A stretch of DNA of 64,000 nt from Achatina immaculata (GCA_009760885.1 CM019701.1:20328630-20392629); one strand, 5' to 3'; counted from the first letter of the stretch, positions 42,965-54,606 are shown. Notes: generated by a model from the sequence alone, not told the origin. Made by a program: numbers and translations.

Positions 42965-45960
42965 AAATACAGATTAGTTCCTCTGGAACAGCCTCGTCCA
43001 GTAGGGCAGCTCACAAGCCACAGGTGAGGCCAGATCGTCATCAAGCTACTGGTGGCAAAACTAACAAGTTCAAAATAGCAATATGGAATGTTAGAACTTT
43101 ATTCCAGGCTGGAAAATTAGAAAATGTAAAGAGGGAAATGGAAAGGATGAAGATCAACATATTAGGAATGAGTGAAGTTAGATGGACAGGTGCAGGGAAG
43201 ATAAACTCAGATAAATATACAATAATATATTCAGGAAGTGAGAAACATGAACGAGGAGTAGGAATTATATTTGATGAACAAACGGCAAGGACACTTGTAG
43301 GATATTTGAACATCTCGGACCGAGTCCTGCTAGCCCAACTGAAAGGACAACCAATAAACATAAATATTATACAAGTGTACGCTCCAACATCTGAAATCTC
43401 TGAAGAAAATGCACAGCTATTTTATAATGACATAGAGATAGCACCAAAACACACAAAGTCACATGAAGTTACCATAGTCATGGGAGATTTTAATGCAAAG
43501 TTGGTAAAGGAAGAACTTCAGACATCGTTGGTGACTATGGACTGGGGGAGAGGAATGACAGAGGTTATAAATTAACTGAATGGGCAAGAATATACAGCAT
43601 GGTTGTAGGAAACACCTGGTTTAAACAACATCCTCGAAGACTGGCAACGTGGTGCAGTCCAGACAAAAAGACTTTTAACCAGATAGACTACATATTAATC
43701 AACAAACGATTCCGCAATGCGTTACTGACAACAAAAACCATGCCAGGAGCTGACTGCAATAGTGACCAAGATCCACTCTGTGGAAAAGTTAGAATAAAAC
43801 TAAAGAAAGCAGGCAGAAAAGTGAGAAACATCAAACTGAATACAGAACTTCTTAAAAATGACCAAGAACTGAGAGAACAATACAAAGTTATTATAACAAA
43901 TAGATACAATGCAATAGCAAAGATAAATAGTATAGATGAACAATGGGAAATGTTAAGAGATTCTATCCACCAAACTTTTAAGGAGATAATACCACCAAAA
44001 AAAGAACCCCCTAAAAATAAATGGATGACAGACGACATCTTAGGACTGATGGACAAGAGGAGGAGGAGTAAAAATAACGAGAAAAAATATAACAAGATAA
44101 ATAAAGAAATAAGATGCAAATGCAGAGAAGCAAAAGAAGTGTGGTTAAATGAGCAGTGCAGACAGATAGAGGACTCTCATATTAAAGACAGCAAAAACAT
44201 GCACAAATGAATTAATGAACTCACAGGCAGGAAAACAAAATATACCACAGGATGCCTGAAATCGAAAGAAGGTAAAATGTTAATGGGAAAAGAAGACATT
44301 GTGGACAGGTGGACAGAGTATATCACTGAGCTATATGAAGGAGAAAGACCAGAATTAACACCAGATACTGAAAACTGTGAGGGGCCACCAATACTTCAAG
44401 ATGAAATCATAGATGCCATCAAACGCATGAAGAAAGGAAAAGCGACTGGGCCTGATAATATAACAATAGAAGAAATAGAGGCACTAGAGGAGACAGGAAT
44501 AAAAATAATAACCAAGTTACTGAATGACATTTACAGCAGTGGTTATATTTCCAGTGACCTGATTAAATCCATGTTTATAGCACTACCAAATAAACCAGGT
44601 GCAAAGGAATGTGACAACCACCGGACTATCAGCCTCTCATGTCACATAACGAAGCTACTTCTGAGAATAATTATGAGAAGAACAAGGAAAAAGATAAAAA
44701 TGGAAATAGCAGATGAACAGTTTGGATTTGTTGAAGGAAAGGGAACACACAATGCCATTTATGCTTTACGAACACTAACAGAAAGAGCTTTAGAAGTACA
44801 GAAAGATCTCTACTTATGCTTCATTGATTACACCAAGGCATTTGACAAGGTGAAACATAATGAAATTATTAAAATGCTTGAAGACATCAATATAGACGGC
44901 AAAGACCTGAGGATTGTAAAACATCTATACTGGCAGCAAGAAGCAGCAGTTCGAGTTGAAAATAGAATTGGAAAATATCAACCTATAAAACAAGGGGTGC
45001 GACAAGGATGTGTACTATCTCCAGACCTTTTTTCTCTGTATAGCGAGAATATTCTAAGAACAATCATCACAGAACCAGGCATACAAATTGGAGGATACAA
45101 TATTAACAACCTTCGGTATGCTGACACCACAGTACTGATAGCTGAGAACCAACAAGACCTGCAAAATCTCTTGGATAAAGTCGCCAAAGAAAGTGAACAG
45201 AAAGGCCTTACTTTGAACATCAAAAAGGCACAGACTATGGTTATATCTAAGAAACAGAATCCACCAGCATGCAGTATTAAATTAAACGGAACTATTCTAA
45301 AGCAGGTGCAGAAATTCAAATACCTTGGAGCAGTAATAACTTCAGATGGGAAATGCAGAACAGAAATTAGGAACAGAATAGGCCAAGCAAAGACTGCATT
45401 TCAGAGAATGAGAAACATTAACCAACACATCCTTATCAATGAATGTTAGAAAACGAGTCCTAAAATGCTATATTGAACCTATCTTGTTATATGGAAGTGA
45501 ATCATGGACAACAGGCAAGTCTGCACAAAAATCATTGGAGGCAGCAGAAATGTGGTTTATTAGAAGAATATTGCGAATCCCCTGGACAGCAAAAATAACT
45601 AATGAAGAATGTATGAGAAGAGCTGGAGAGACAAAAAACCTTGTCAAAAAGATAAGAGAGAGACAATGTACTTTCATAGGACATGCAACCTTGTCAAAAA
45701 GATAAGAGAGACAATGTACTTCCATAGGACATGCAATGAGAAGAGGGGGCATTGAAAATATTATAACAACAGGAAAAATAGAAGGAAGAAGATGAAGAGG
45801 AAGACCAAGAGAAATGATACTGGACAGTCTGACGGGATGGTGTGAGAGGAGATCACCAAGTGAGCTGATGGCCTGCATGAAGGATTGTGTACTCTGGAGA
45901 AGCATAATAGCCAACGCCAGTCGGCATGGCACCTGATGATAATGATGATGATGATGTTGA
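42965..45960 (+). mobile_element. RTE-B LINE, near full length
   Basis: A LINE of about 3 kb with endonuclease, RT and C-terminal domain, and a 3' end of agtcggcatggcacctgatg followed by a (GAT)n tail (45930-45957). It lies antisense in PRPF6 intron 1. No ORF1 or RNase H is visible. Other copies lie at 5.9, 53.5 and 57.3 kb. Confidence 0.92.
43063..45935 (+). pseudogene. RTE-B endonuclease-reverse transcriptase, broken
   Basis: Endonuclease: FKIAIWNVRTLFQAGKLENV, LGMSEVRWTG, IIQVYAPTSE, VTIVMGDFNAK, and NSDQDPLCGK, where the catalytic His of SDH is Gln. [81 protein letters not shown] and [13 protein letters not shown], where YADD has become YADT. C-terminus: [20 protein letters not shown] and WFIRRILRIPWTAKITNEE. 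Breaks are a shift near 43500-43575, a stop at 44208, a shift near 45420, a 45-bp tandem duplication at 45643-45735 and a stop near 45795. Confidence 0.9.
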
Positions 45961-46289
45961 CATAATGCCCTTTTTAGAGTGAACAATGATAAAGCTCCCT
46001 TCTTCATTCTGTGGTCATTTCAATATCAGATAATGAACATTTAACTCATTATCATACCTTACAAAATTTAAGAATATTTTCTACTGTTGCTATTATTAAG
46101 ATCAAACTACGCATATTACAATGGCTATATAAGCCATCAGAAACAGAAAAAAAAACTGGCAACAATGTGGAAAACAAAGCAGTGAACATAATATCAGTTT
46201 CCTTTTCATTACTGTGATAAGCTGCTGCTTGCATGCACTGACTTGTGCATATGAGTAGTGCCATGAATACAGTTTTGTACACAGTAAAG
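45961..46289. other. PRPF6 intron 1, unassigned part
   Basis: No feature recognised. Confidence 0.5.
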
Positions 46290-46535
46290 TACAGTAATAC
46301 CTTGGAATCCAAATTTAATCCGTTCCAGAACCCCGTTCGAGTTCCAAGACAATTTTTCCCCTTTAAAATAATAGAAACTGGATTAATCCATCCCTGGGTC
46401 CCATAAACTCGAATTTTCAAAATGATTTTAACAGTAAATACACTGGATTTTAAGGTAAAATATTAACAAATAATAATAATATTTGAATAAAAAAGTAAAT
46501 TAATAAAATTAAAAATATAAAAACCTGTATTTACC

Positions 46536-48525
46536 TTAAAAAGGAATTATGACTTTGCAAATGAAGCTGGAGGAGGAAAGAGATTCTTGCTCGGAAGCCA
46601 AATCACCTTCCATGATAACATCAGGTAACTGCATTTCTGGTGTTTCTGGTGTCTGCATTCTTTGCCTTATCATGCCCTTTGCTAAGGTACCACTTGTAGA
46701 GGGCTTTATTAGGGTGCCACTTCTCAACAACTGCCTGGGTTTTTGACCACATGCTGAGAAGATCCTGGATTTCAGCAGTGGGAATAGTTCCAGCATCTCC
46801 CTCTTCCTCCCTAGAAAAAATTTCTTCTTGTTGCTGCTGGCTGAGATGCTGTCAGCTCAGTCCCATGATCGCCCACTAACTCATTTATATCTTCTTCACC
46901 GACTTCCAAACCCATGGACTTGCCCAGAGATACGATGTCAGGAACAACAGGTGGTTCCTCAAAGCCTTCAAAGCCCATTGCAGCAACACATTCAGGTCAA
47001 GACAGAGTTCATTGTCCTCAAAGACACTTCCCTCCATGCTTTCTCTGTGATTCTTGGGCTTTTGACCACATGCTGAGAAGATCCTTGATTTCAGCAGTGG
47101 GAATAGTTCCAGCATTTCCCTCTTTCTCCCTAGAAAAAATTTCTTCTTGCTGCTGCTGGCTGAGATGCTGTCAGCTCTGTCCCATGATCGCCCACTAACT
47201 CATTTATATCTTCTTCGCCGACTTCCAAACCCATGGACTTGCCCAGAGATACGATGTCAGGAACAACAGGTGGTTCCTCAAAGCCTTCAAAGCCCATTGC
47301 AGCAACACATTCAGGTCAAGCCAGAGTTCACTGTCCTCAAAGACACTTCCCTCCACGCTTTCTCTGTGATTCCTGGGCAATGGAGGATATTATAGTGGTC
47401 CTTGAAGAATTCTCAGAGGGTCAGTTCTGTTTCATTTGTAACTTCAAAACATCTCTGGTGTATAATTTTTTAAGTTCAAGATCACCTGCTGGTCCATGGG
47501 CTGGATAAGAGTGGTATGGGGGGGGGGGGGGAATATTTTATCTTGATGAAGCTATATTTGCCCACCAAATCATCTTCTAAGCCTGGAGCACTGTCCAGGA
47601 CAAGAAGAGCCTTCATCGGGAGAATTTTCTCCCCCAGATAAGCCTTTACTAAAGGAGCAAACTCCTCATGTATCCATTCAGTGAAGAGCTGCCTGGTAAC
47701 CCAAGCTTTCACATTCCATCTCCACATAAAATCACGTTTGCTCTTAATGATGTTGTTCTTCTTAAAGACTCTTGGATTTTCTGAATGGTACACGAGGAGA
47801 GGTTTGATCTTGCAGTTCCCACTAGCATTACATCACAACAAGAGAGTAAGGTGGTCTTTCACTGGCTTATGGCCTGGTACAGAGATGTACGTTTGCCTAG
47901 GCATCTTTTTCCAACAGAGCCCTGTTTCATCACAATTGAACACTTGGTTCGAAACATACTCTTCACTGTTCACAAACTCCTTAATGAACTTTCCTGCTGC
48001 TTCTGAGTTAAAATTGGCAGCCTCTCCGTACATAACAACACTATGGATCCCAGTCTTTTCTTAAAGTTCTCGAGCCACCTCCTACCGGCTTTAAACTCCT
48101 CCTTTAGTATTAGGGATGCCTTTCATTAAATCATCGTGGAAGACCTTGGCTTTCTCATAAATTATCACCTCAGAAATCACATCACCATCCACCTGTTTTT
48201 CATTAATCCAAACTAAGAGGAGTTTTTCCATCTCTTCCATACTTTTCGATCTCCTAGAGATCAGTATTGTAACCCCTTTCACCACACCAGCTTCTTTATT
48301 TTTCAAAATCGTACAAACAAGTGGATTTAGGCATCTCGAACATAGTAGCGAGATAGCCACATGTGTACCACTTTCATGCTTAGCGATAAGATCTTTCTCA
48401 ACTTCAAATGTATCTCTAACAGCTTTCCTCAGTACATTTTTTAGGACCCATGGCGAATACATTAAGTTATTACTATATTTAAAAAATAACACAAAAGAGG
48501 CACAAAAGCATAAAATTAGCAGCAA
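46536..48525 (-). pseudogene. Tigger transposase, frameshifted
   Basis: From the N-terminus: EVEKDLIAKHESGTHVAISL and ISRRSKSMEEMEKLLLVWIN (CENP-B-type HTH domains), NSEEYVSNQVFNCDETGLCW (first catalytic D), VMYHSENPRVFKKN, ALLVLDSAPGLEDDL (second D), and, after a poly-G-associated frameshift at 47519-47530, LIQPMDQQVI (third D). All three acidic residues are still readable, in different frames. The tail after 47380 carries the tandem duplication. Confidence 0.85.
46741..47378. repeat. 319-bp tandem duplication in Tigger
   Basis: Two units start with ttttgaccacatgctgagaa at 46741 and 47060. They differ at only a few positions, so the duplication is recent compared with the frameshifts. Confidence 0.93.
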
Positions 48526-48759
48526 AAATCACACGAGATGCTTTCACTACAGCTTCCTACAATGGACTGAACGACAAAGCGTATGGGTGACCCAAGTGCT
48601 GGGAAAACGTACACACAAACATATGTAAAAAACGTGCTGGCCGTTTGGATTCCAAAGCAGCGTTCGGATTATGAGGCAAAATTTACTCAAAATTTTTGTT
48701 CAGATTCCAAGTTGTTCAAGTTCTGGGGCGTTTGGATTCCAAGGTATCAATGTATCAGC

Positions 48760-50085
48760 ATGTATAAAAGTACAAAAATGACTGTCTAGAAACCCTAGAC
48801 TTCAATAGGATAAATAAGTGCATGGCCTTCAGAGAACAATGCACCATCAACTTGGACAAGAGAACAATGCACCATCAACTTCGACACAAAGCACCCCTAA
48901 TGTAATGATTTGATGGAGACAAGTTTTCTAGACATCTTACTCTTTGCTCCAAAAATGTGACTACTGTCTTCCCAAGATAAAGGAAATACAGTTCCTTGCC
49001 TAAATCTTCATTAGCTCCAGCAAAACCAACTAAAAATGAGTGCTTGACATTCATGTTTGGAGATAAAACCATCAAATGTTGGCACTAGACAACTTCTTTG
49101 AAGGGAACTTTTGAAAGTGAAGTGTGTAACAAAACACAATATACAGAAGACTGGTACTATGCTATCAAATATTAATATCAAAATTATTAGTTGATAACAT
49201 AACAACCACGTTTATAATATGCCCAATTCTAATTCAAGCAGAATTAAAGGATAATCATAACCATAAGTTATATAAGCAAAGACAACGTTACTGGTGGTAG
49301 ACATTAATTTTCACTCTCTTATGCCCTATATTTTGCAAAGAATGCAGTCTATTTTAGTTTTGCACACTGATAACATCACATTATGCACTCCATAAGAAGT
49401 CTGAAACAGACACATGCATAACCCATTTTACACTTCATAAAAATGGATAAATCCCTCTCTGAGTAGAAAGTATTGAGCAATATAAATCAATTCTATAATT
49501 CACATTGCACGGGAAGTAGAAAAAAAAAACTGTAAGAATATTAAAAATGTACTGTGGCAAATCCTCAGGAGTTAGTAGGAATTAATTGTCAAAAAAATCA
49601 CAAAATATCATCATCCTATGCTGTTTCCCCTCAGAATGTTGGCTGTAATGAAATTTAACTTGCTCTGCCACATTTCTTCACAGTGCACTCAGCCAAACTG
49701 AATCAAGTCTTGTTTCTATCCATCTATGTCACTGTCCTCTTTCTTTCAGCAACCCTCAAGTATGATTTTTATTACTGCATTATGCCTCTCAATATGACTG
49801 AAATATTTTAACTGCCTGGTTCTTATATTTTTATTTCTCCTTTGAATTTCAAAAGATTTAGTACATCCTTTATTTTCTATCCATGGATTCACAACTTAAT
49901 TTTTTTACTTTTTCTTGTTTACCATAGATGTTTCTACACTACTGAAGTTTAGAGCATCTGATTAGCCTCAGTTTCACCTGGTGTGGTATATGTTTCAAAA
50001 TAAGAACAAAAACATTATTTTAAATTCTCTTGCAGTGATCTGGCTATCACTGTTTATTAATCGTGTGTTATCATGTGTTCCAAAT
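48760..50085. other. PRPF6 intron 1, unassigned part
   Basis: AT-rich. A 27-bp tandem pair around gagaacaatgcaccatcaact lies at 48833-48890. Nothing else recognised. Confidence 0.5.
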
Positions 50086-50091
50086 TCTTCT

Positions 50092-50862
50092 TCTTCTTCG
50101 TTCACTTCTACCACCAAAAACCGCACTGTGAACCTACTGAATTCACGCATGTGGTCCTCGTTAGGTCCCGTGGTCCCCTGTGTGGTCCAAAATAGACCAC
50201 ACGAGTTCCACGAAAGCACCACAAGGGGTTCAGAGTATCACAGTGCTTTACCCTGTATTCTTGGTGGGTCTCGGAAGCAGGATTGCGTGACACCGTGGTT
50301 TTCGTTGCACCAGTTTAGTCTAGGGTTGGACTTTCTCACCGGAAGACCTCGATGTGTTTAGGATATCAGTGCATCCCCGCTGGGTGAGAGGCGTTAGCCC
50401 ACCCAGGCCAGAGTTGGACTTTCTCACCGGAAAACCTCAGCGTGATTAGGATACTCAGACATCCCCGCCGGGTGAGAGGTGGTTGCCTATCTAGACTTCC
50501 CTGGTCCAGTGTCTCCGACTTCAGCATTTTGCGGTCGTGGCCGCTACCCTTCCTAGTTGTGACCAGGATGGAGCTTTTGTCCAGGAGGACGAATCCTCGC
50601 CACTAGTGACTTCTACCCCTGGGTTGAGCCGGTTTAGGCATTTCCCAGTATGGGCGTGTTTGGGACGGGACCGACCTCTGGGGCAGAGGTACTGTGACAT
50701 TCATAGCCTTCAAGATTCACCCCTGGTATGAGCCGGTTTAGTCAAAATTCACCAGTATGGGTGTTTATCAGGCGTTACCGACCTCTAGAGCGGAGGTGGC
50801 ATGACATGTCTAGCCATCGAGTTCCACCTCTGGTGTGTGCCGGTTTAGGCATATTTCACCAT
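50092..50862 (-). repeat. F repeat with (GAA)n tail, fused to 18S scrap
   Basis: From the CTT run at 50092-50099 through the 3' region, two 88-bp modules and the 107-bp modules, ending inside a 107-bp module at atatttcacc (50860). The next 35 bp are 18S sequence. One 88-bp module is missing compared with the 60-kb copy. Confidence 0.85.
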
Positions 50863-50897
50863 GTACTCATTCCAATTACGGGGCCTCGAAAGAGTCC
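50863..50897 (-). rRNA. 18S rRNA scrap, 35 nt
   Basis: tactcattccaattacgggg then cctcgaaagagtcc is the reverse complement of the 18S segment before the 530 loop. It is closer to consensus than the copy at 1180-1200. It is in the same relative orientation to F as in copy 1. Confidence 0.75.
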
Positions 50898-51125
50898 ATA
50901 CACTAGTAACAAATGTTAACACTTTTGTCTCTCCTTCTGTTCACAGTCCTCATACACTATTAACAAATGTTGACACTTTTGTCTCTCCTTCTGTTCACAG
51001 TCCTCATACACTATTAACAAATGTTAACACTTTTGTCTCTCCTTCTGTTCACAGTCCTCATACACTAGTAACAAATGTTAACACTTTTGTCTCTCCTTCT
51101 GTTCACAGTCCTCATACACTAGTAA
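50897..51125. repeat. 54-bp minisatellite, about 4.2 units
   Basis: catacact recurs at 50897, 50951, 51005, 51059 and 51113, an exact 54-bp period with one or two changes per unit. Because 54 is a multiple of three it yields an 18-residue repeat in an open frame, which I regard as accidental. Confidence 0.93.
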
Positions 51126-51126
51126 C

Positions 51127-51377
51127 TTCTTCTTCTTCTTCTTCTTCGTTCACTTCTACCACCAAAAACCGCACTGTGAACCTACTGAATTCACGCATGT
51201 GGTCCTCGTTAGGTCCCGTGGTCCCCTGTGTGGTCCAAAATAGACCACACGAGTTCCACGAAAGCACCACAAGGGGTTCAGAGTATCACAGTGCTTTAGC
51301 CTGTATTCTTGGTGGGTCTCGGAAGCGGGATTGCGTGACACCGTGGTTTTCGTTGCACCAGTTTAGTCTAGGGTTGG
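51127..51377 (-). repeat. F repeat, 3' end only
   Basis: The CTT run (51127-51147) and the last 230 bp of F are almost identical to the neighbouring copy at 50092. It is truncated at the start of the 88-bp module (agtctagggttgga). Confidence 0.88.
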
Positions 51378-51790
51378 ATCCCAAATTATAAATTTTGTCA
51401 CTTGTTTTGGTGTTTCTCCACCTATGTTTAGATGGTTCTTCTGTTGATTGCCATGACATCTGTTGTTCTAATTTCCAATCCTGGCTTCCACTGTTTCTTA
51501 TGCCACATGATTCTGCAATTCCTCTGGGCTTTCTATTATCACCAGAAGTCATTTGTATTATCTGAAGCTAACTTTCAGACTCTCTCTGTGTATGGTCTAA
51601 ACAAGCAAGGTAATAGCATACATACTTGTATGATTCTTCTGTTTTATATCAGCCTGCTTAGTTTGTATTGAACTTTAAAACTGCTGTTTGTCCCCAAACT
51701 TTAATGTCTATCATCTAAATTAATCACTTTCTGACATTCAATTAGTAGTTTCTGATTTACCATGTCACAAGTCTCTGTGTATTAAAATAG
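51378..51790. other. PRPF6 intron 1, unassigned part
   Basis: No feature recognised. Confidence 0.45.
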
Positions 51791-51795
51791 ATAAA

Positions 51796-51905
51796 GTGTA
51801 TAAACTAGGAAAAAAGTAGGAACAGCTTTATTAATTAACGAGCACACAGCTGTGATGTTTCAGTGGGAACCTTATTATTGTGTGTTTTTTGTATGATTAA
51901 GGTTC
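51796..51905 (-). repeat. Solo arm of the Penelope-like inverted repeat
   Basis: gtgtataaactaggaaaaaa followed by gtaggaacagctttatta matches the outer arm of the 20.07-kb element. On the minus strand a variant core (taaggttcccactgaaacat) replaces the aaggctcaagccgaaacgt of the other copy. Confidence 0.65.
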
Positions 51906-52446
51906 ACACCAGACGAAGCAGAAATGTCCATACTATAGTTCAATAAAACACTAAAAGAAACAGCAAAAGAGGTGCTGGGATATTGGAAATGGAGAAAAGA
52001 GGAACGGATAAGCAAGACCACATGGGAAAAGATAGAGCAAAGAAAAGAAATCAAGAAAAAATTACTGAACACCAAATCACAACAGCTTAAAGAACAAGTT
52101 TTAAGTAATTATGCACAAAAAGACAAAGAAGTGAAGGAATCATGCCATCAAGATAAACATCAATACTATGACAACTTAGCAGAAGCAGCAAAGAAAGCAG
52201 CATATGCAAATGACATGAAAGCCATACACAAAATCACAAAGCAGACGACAGGTAACTTGAGCACAAGATGTGAGAATGCAATAAGGACACATAAGGGACA
52301 ACTGGTCAGTGGAGAAAGAGAAAAAATTGAAAGATGGAGGGACCACTTTAACACCCTACTAAACAGAACACAAGCAGCACAAACAATAGACATACCTGAA
52401 GCAAAAATGGAACTAAACAACAATACAGGACCAATAACAATAAGTG

Positions 52447-52678
52447 AAAAAATAGCACTAAGATGGACACCACAGGGGAAAAGAAGTAAGGGTAGACCAA
52501 AAGAGACATGGAGAAGAACAAAAGAGACATGGAGAAGAACAACAGAAAGGATATTTAGCAATAGAGGGCTCACCTGGGCAAGAGCAGAAAAAAAGGCGAA
52601 GGACAGGCATTTGTGGAAAACCCTTGCGGAAGCCCCATGTGCCCTGGGCACTTAAGGTTCAGAGAGAGAGAGAGAGAG
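52447..52678 (+). mobile_element. RTE-A 3' end nested inside RTE-A
   Basis: The last 230 bp of RTE-A ends in gggcacttaaggttc and an (AG)n tail. Exact 12-bp duplications aacaataagtga lie at 52435-52446 and 52679-52690. A 27-bp motif inside (caaaagagacatggagaaga) is duplicated. Confidence 0.92.
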
Positions 52679-53454
52679 AACAATAAGTGAAGTAAAGGAG
52701 GCGATAAAGAAGCTAAAATTAGACAGGGCACCAGGTGAAGATGAAGTGACTGCTGAGATGTTGAAAGCAGAAGAAACAGAAACACCAAAACAACTTTGCC
52801 GGATACCACAACAAATTTGGGATCTAGAAAATGCTCCAGAGGAGTGGAAAACTGGCCTTATAGTAAAACTACCAAAGAAGGATGACCTCAGAGATTGCGG
52901 GAACTGGAGAGGCATTACCCTACTGCCACTCACCAGTAAAGTATTTTGCAGAATAATCATCAACAGAATTGTATCAGCACTTGAGGGAAAACTTCTGAAA
53001 GAGCAGGCAGGATTTAGGAAAGGAAGATCATGCATAGACCACATATTTGTACTTAGACAAATATTAGAACAGGCAAATGAATGGCATAGCATAACATATG
53101 CACTGTTTACAGATTTCGAGAAAGCCTTTGACAGTGTCAACAGAGATGCACTGTGGAAAATCCTAAGATGGCATGGCCTCCCCCATAAGATAGTGAATGT
53201 AATCAAAGCACTATACGAGGGTTTTCAGTGCAAAGTGATCTGTGGACAACATACCTCCAGCAATTTTAGGGTACAAACAGAGTGAAGCAGAGATGTGTAC
53301 TATCACCAACATTATTTATCTTGGCAGTAGATTGGTTAATGAAGGAGGCAACATCCGACAAACGCAAAGGATTACAATGGACCCTTGATACAGTGCTGGA
53401 GGACCTTGACTTTGCGGACGACATTTATCTACTATCAAGCAGCCACAAAGATAT

Positions 53455-54286
53455 CATCATCAGGTGCCGTGCCGACTGGCGTTAGCTATTATGCTTCTCC
53501 AGAGTACACAATCCTTCATGCAGGCCATCAGCTCACTTGGTGATCTCCTCTCAACAACGTGGTGCACCCCAGACAAAAAGACTTTTAACCAGATAGACTA
53601 CATATTAATCAACAAACGATTCCGCAATGCATTACTGACAACAAAAACCATGCCAGGAGCTGACTGCAATAGTGACCAAGACCCACTCTGTGGAAAAATT
53701 AGAATACAGCTAAAGAAAGCAGGCAGAAAAGTGAGAAACATCAAACTGAATACAGAACTTCTTAAAAATGACCAAGAACTGCGAGAACAATACAAAGTTA
53801 TTATTACAAACAGATACAAAGCAATAGAAAAGATAAATAGTATAGATGAACAATGGGAAATGTTAAGAGATTCTATCCACCAAACTTTTAAGGAGATAAT
53901 ACCACCAAAAAAAGAAGCCTCTAAAAATAAATGGATGACAGACGACATCTTAGGACTGATGGACAAAATGAGGAGGAGTAAAAATAACGAGGAAAAATAT
54001 AGCAAGATAAATAAAGAAATAAGATGCAAATGCAGGGAAGCAAAAGACGTGTGGTTAAATGAGCAGTGCAGACAGAAAGAGGACTCTCATAATAAAGACA
54101 GCAAAAACATACACAAATGAATTAACGAACTCACAGGCAGGAAAACAAAATATACTACAGGATGCCTGAAATCTAGAGAAGGTAAAATGTTAATGGGAAA
54201 GGAAGACATTGTCGACAGGTGGACAGAGTATATCGGTGAGCTATATGGAGGAGAAAGACCAGAATTAATCCAGAACTTATTTCAGT
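53455..54286 (-). mobile_element. RTE-B insertion with 5' inversion (twin priming)
   Basis: The first 100 bp (53455-53553) are the RTE-B 3' end on the minus strand with its (GAT)n tail. The rest (53554-54268) is an upstream RTE-B segment on the plus strand, from TWCTPDKKTFNQIDYILINK to the region equivalent to 44360. Exact 11-bp duplications cacaaagatat flank the whole (53444-53454 and 54287-54297). Confidence 0.92.
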
Positions 54287-54606
54287 CACAAAGATATGCA
54301 AGATAAAATAAACAAGGTAACTCAGAATGCAAACAACATAAGACTAAAGATCAACGTAGGAAAGACAAAGTTAATGAAGCAAAATATGAACAACAGAATG
54401 TACTCAGAGTACACAGCAAGTTAGTGGAGGAGGTCAATGAATTTGTATACCTTGGCAGTAGAGTAGTAGAAAATGGAGACAGCACAGAGGACATCAACAG
54501 CAGACTTACTAGAGCAAACCAGGCTTTTGCAGTGCAGCAGACTATATGGAAATCTAAAAAACTAAGCATAAATAAAAAATCAGGATATTTAAGAGTAATG
54601 TTCAGA

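Larger units (their letters stand above)
46292..48752 (-). mobile_element. Tigger (pogo-type) DNA transposon, 2.46 kb
   Basis: Ends cagtaataccttggaatcca (left) and tttggattccaaggtatcaa (right) are inverted and flanked by TA at 46290-46291 and 48753-48754. The length fits the usual 2.4 kb of Tigger elements. The transposase is on the minus strand. A 319-bp tandem duplication (46741-47059 and 47060-47378) enlarges its 3' part. Confidence 0.9.
51905..54606 (+). mobile_element. RTE-A LINE, RT part, with two nested insertions
   Basis: Linker and RT pieces match the 21.2-kb element: TAKEVLGYWKWRKEERISKT, ERWRDHFNTLLNRTQAAQTI, then after a nested 232-bp RTE-A piece (52447-52678) RAPGEDEVTAEMLKAEETET, LFTDFEKAFDSVNRDALWKI, LDFADDIYLLSSSHKD (intact FADD), and after a nested RTE-B (53455-54286) INVGKTKLMKQN and EFVYLGSRVVENGDSTEDIN. 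It stops at about 54606, where RTE-C sequence takes over. Confidence 0.9.

Noticed and set aside
42853..43044. Minus-strand frame with CPTGRGCSRGT as an extra PRPF6 exon (compare PGLGRGATG)
   Set aside because: The sequence is the antisense of the RTE-B N-terminal region. The true GLGRGATG is made by exons 1 and 2.
50537..50731. Frames in F such as MAATLPSCDQDGAF, also at 58515 and opposite 31511
   Set aside because: The frame recurs only because F recurs. It is interrupted or shifted in other copies and changes are not biased to third positions.
50897..51125. CRISPR-like regular spacing
   Set aside because: The units are contiguous repeats without unique spacers, and the genome is eukaryotic.
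50861..51391. Plus-strand protein with an 18-residue repeat
   Set aside because: The repeat comes from a 54-bp minisatellite. The frame starts in F, passes through 18S sequence and ends in another F, with no coding signal.
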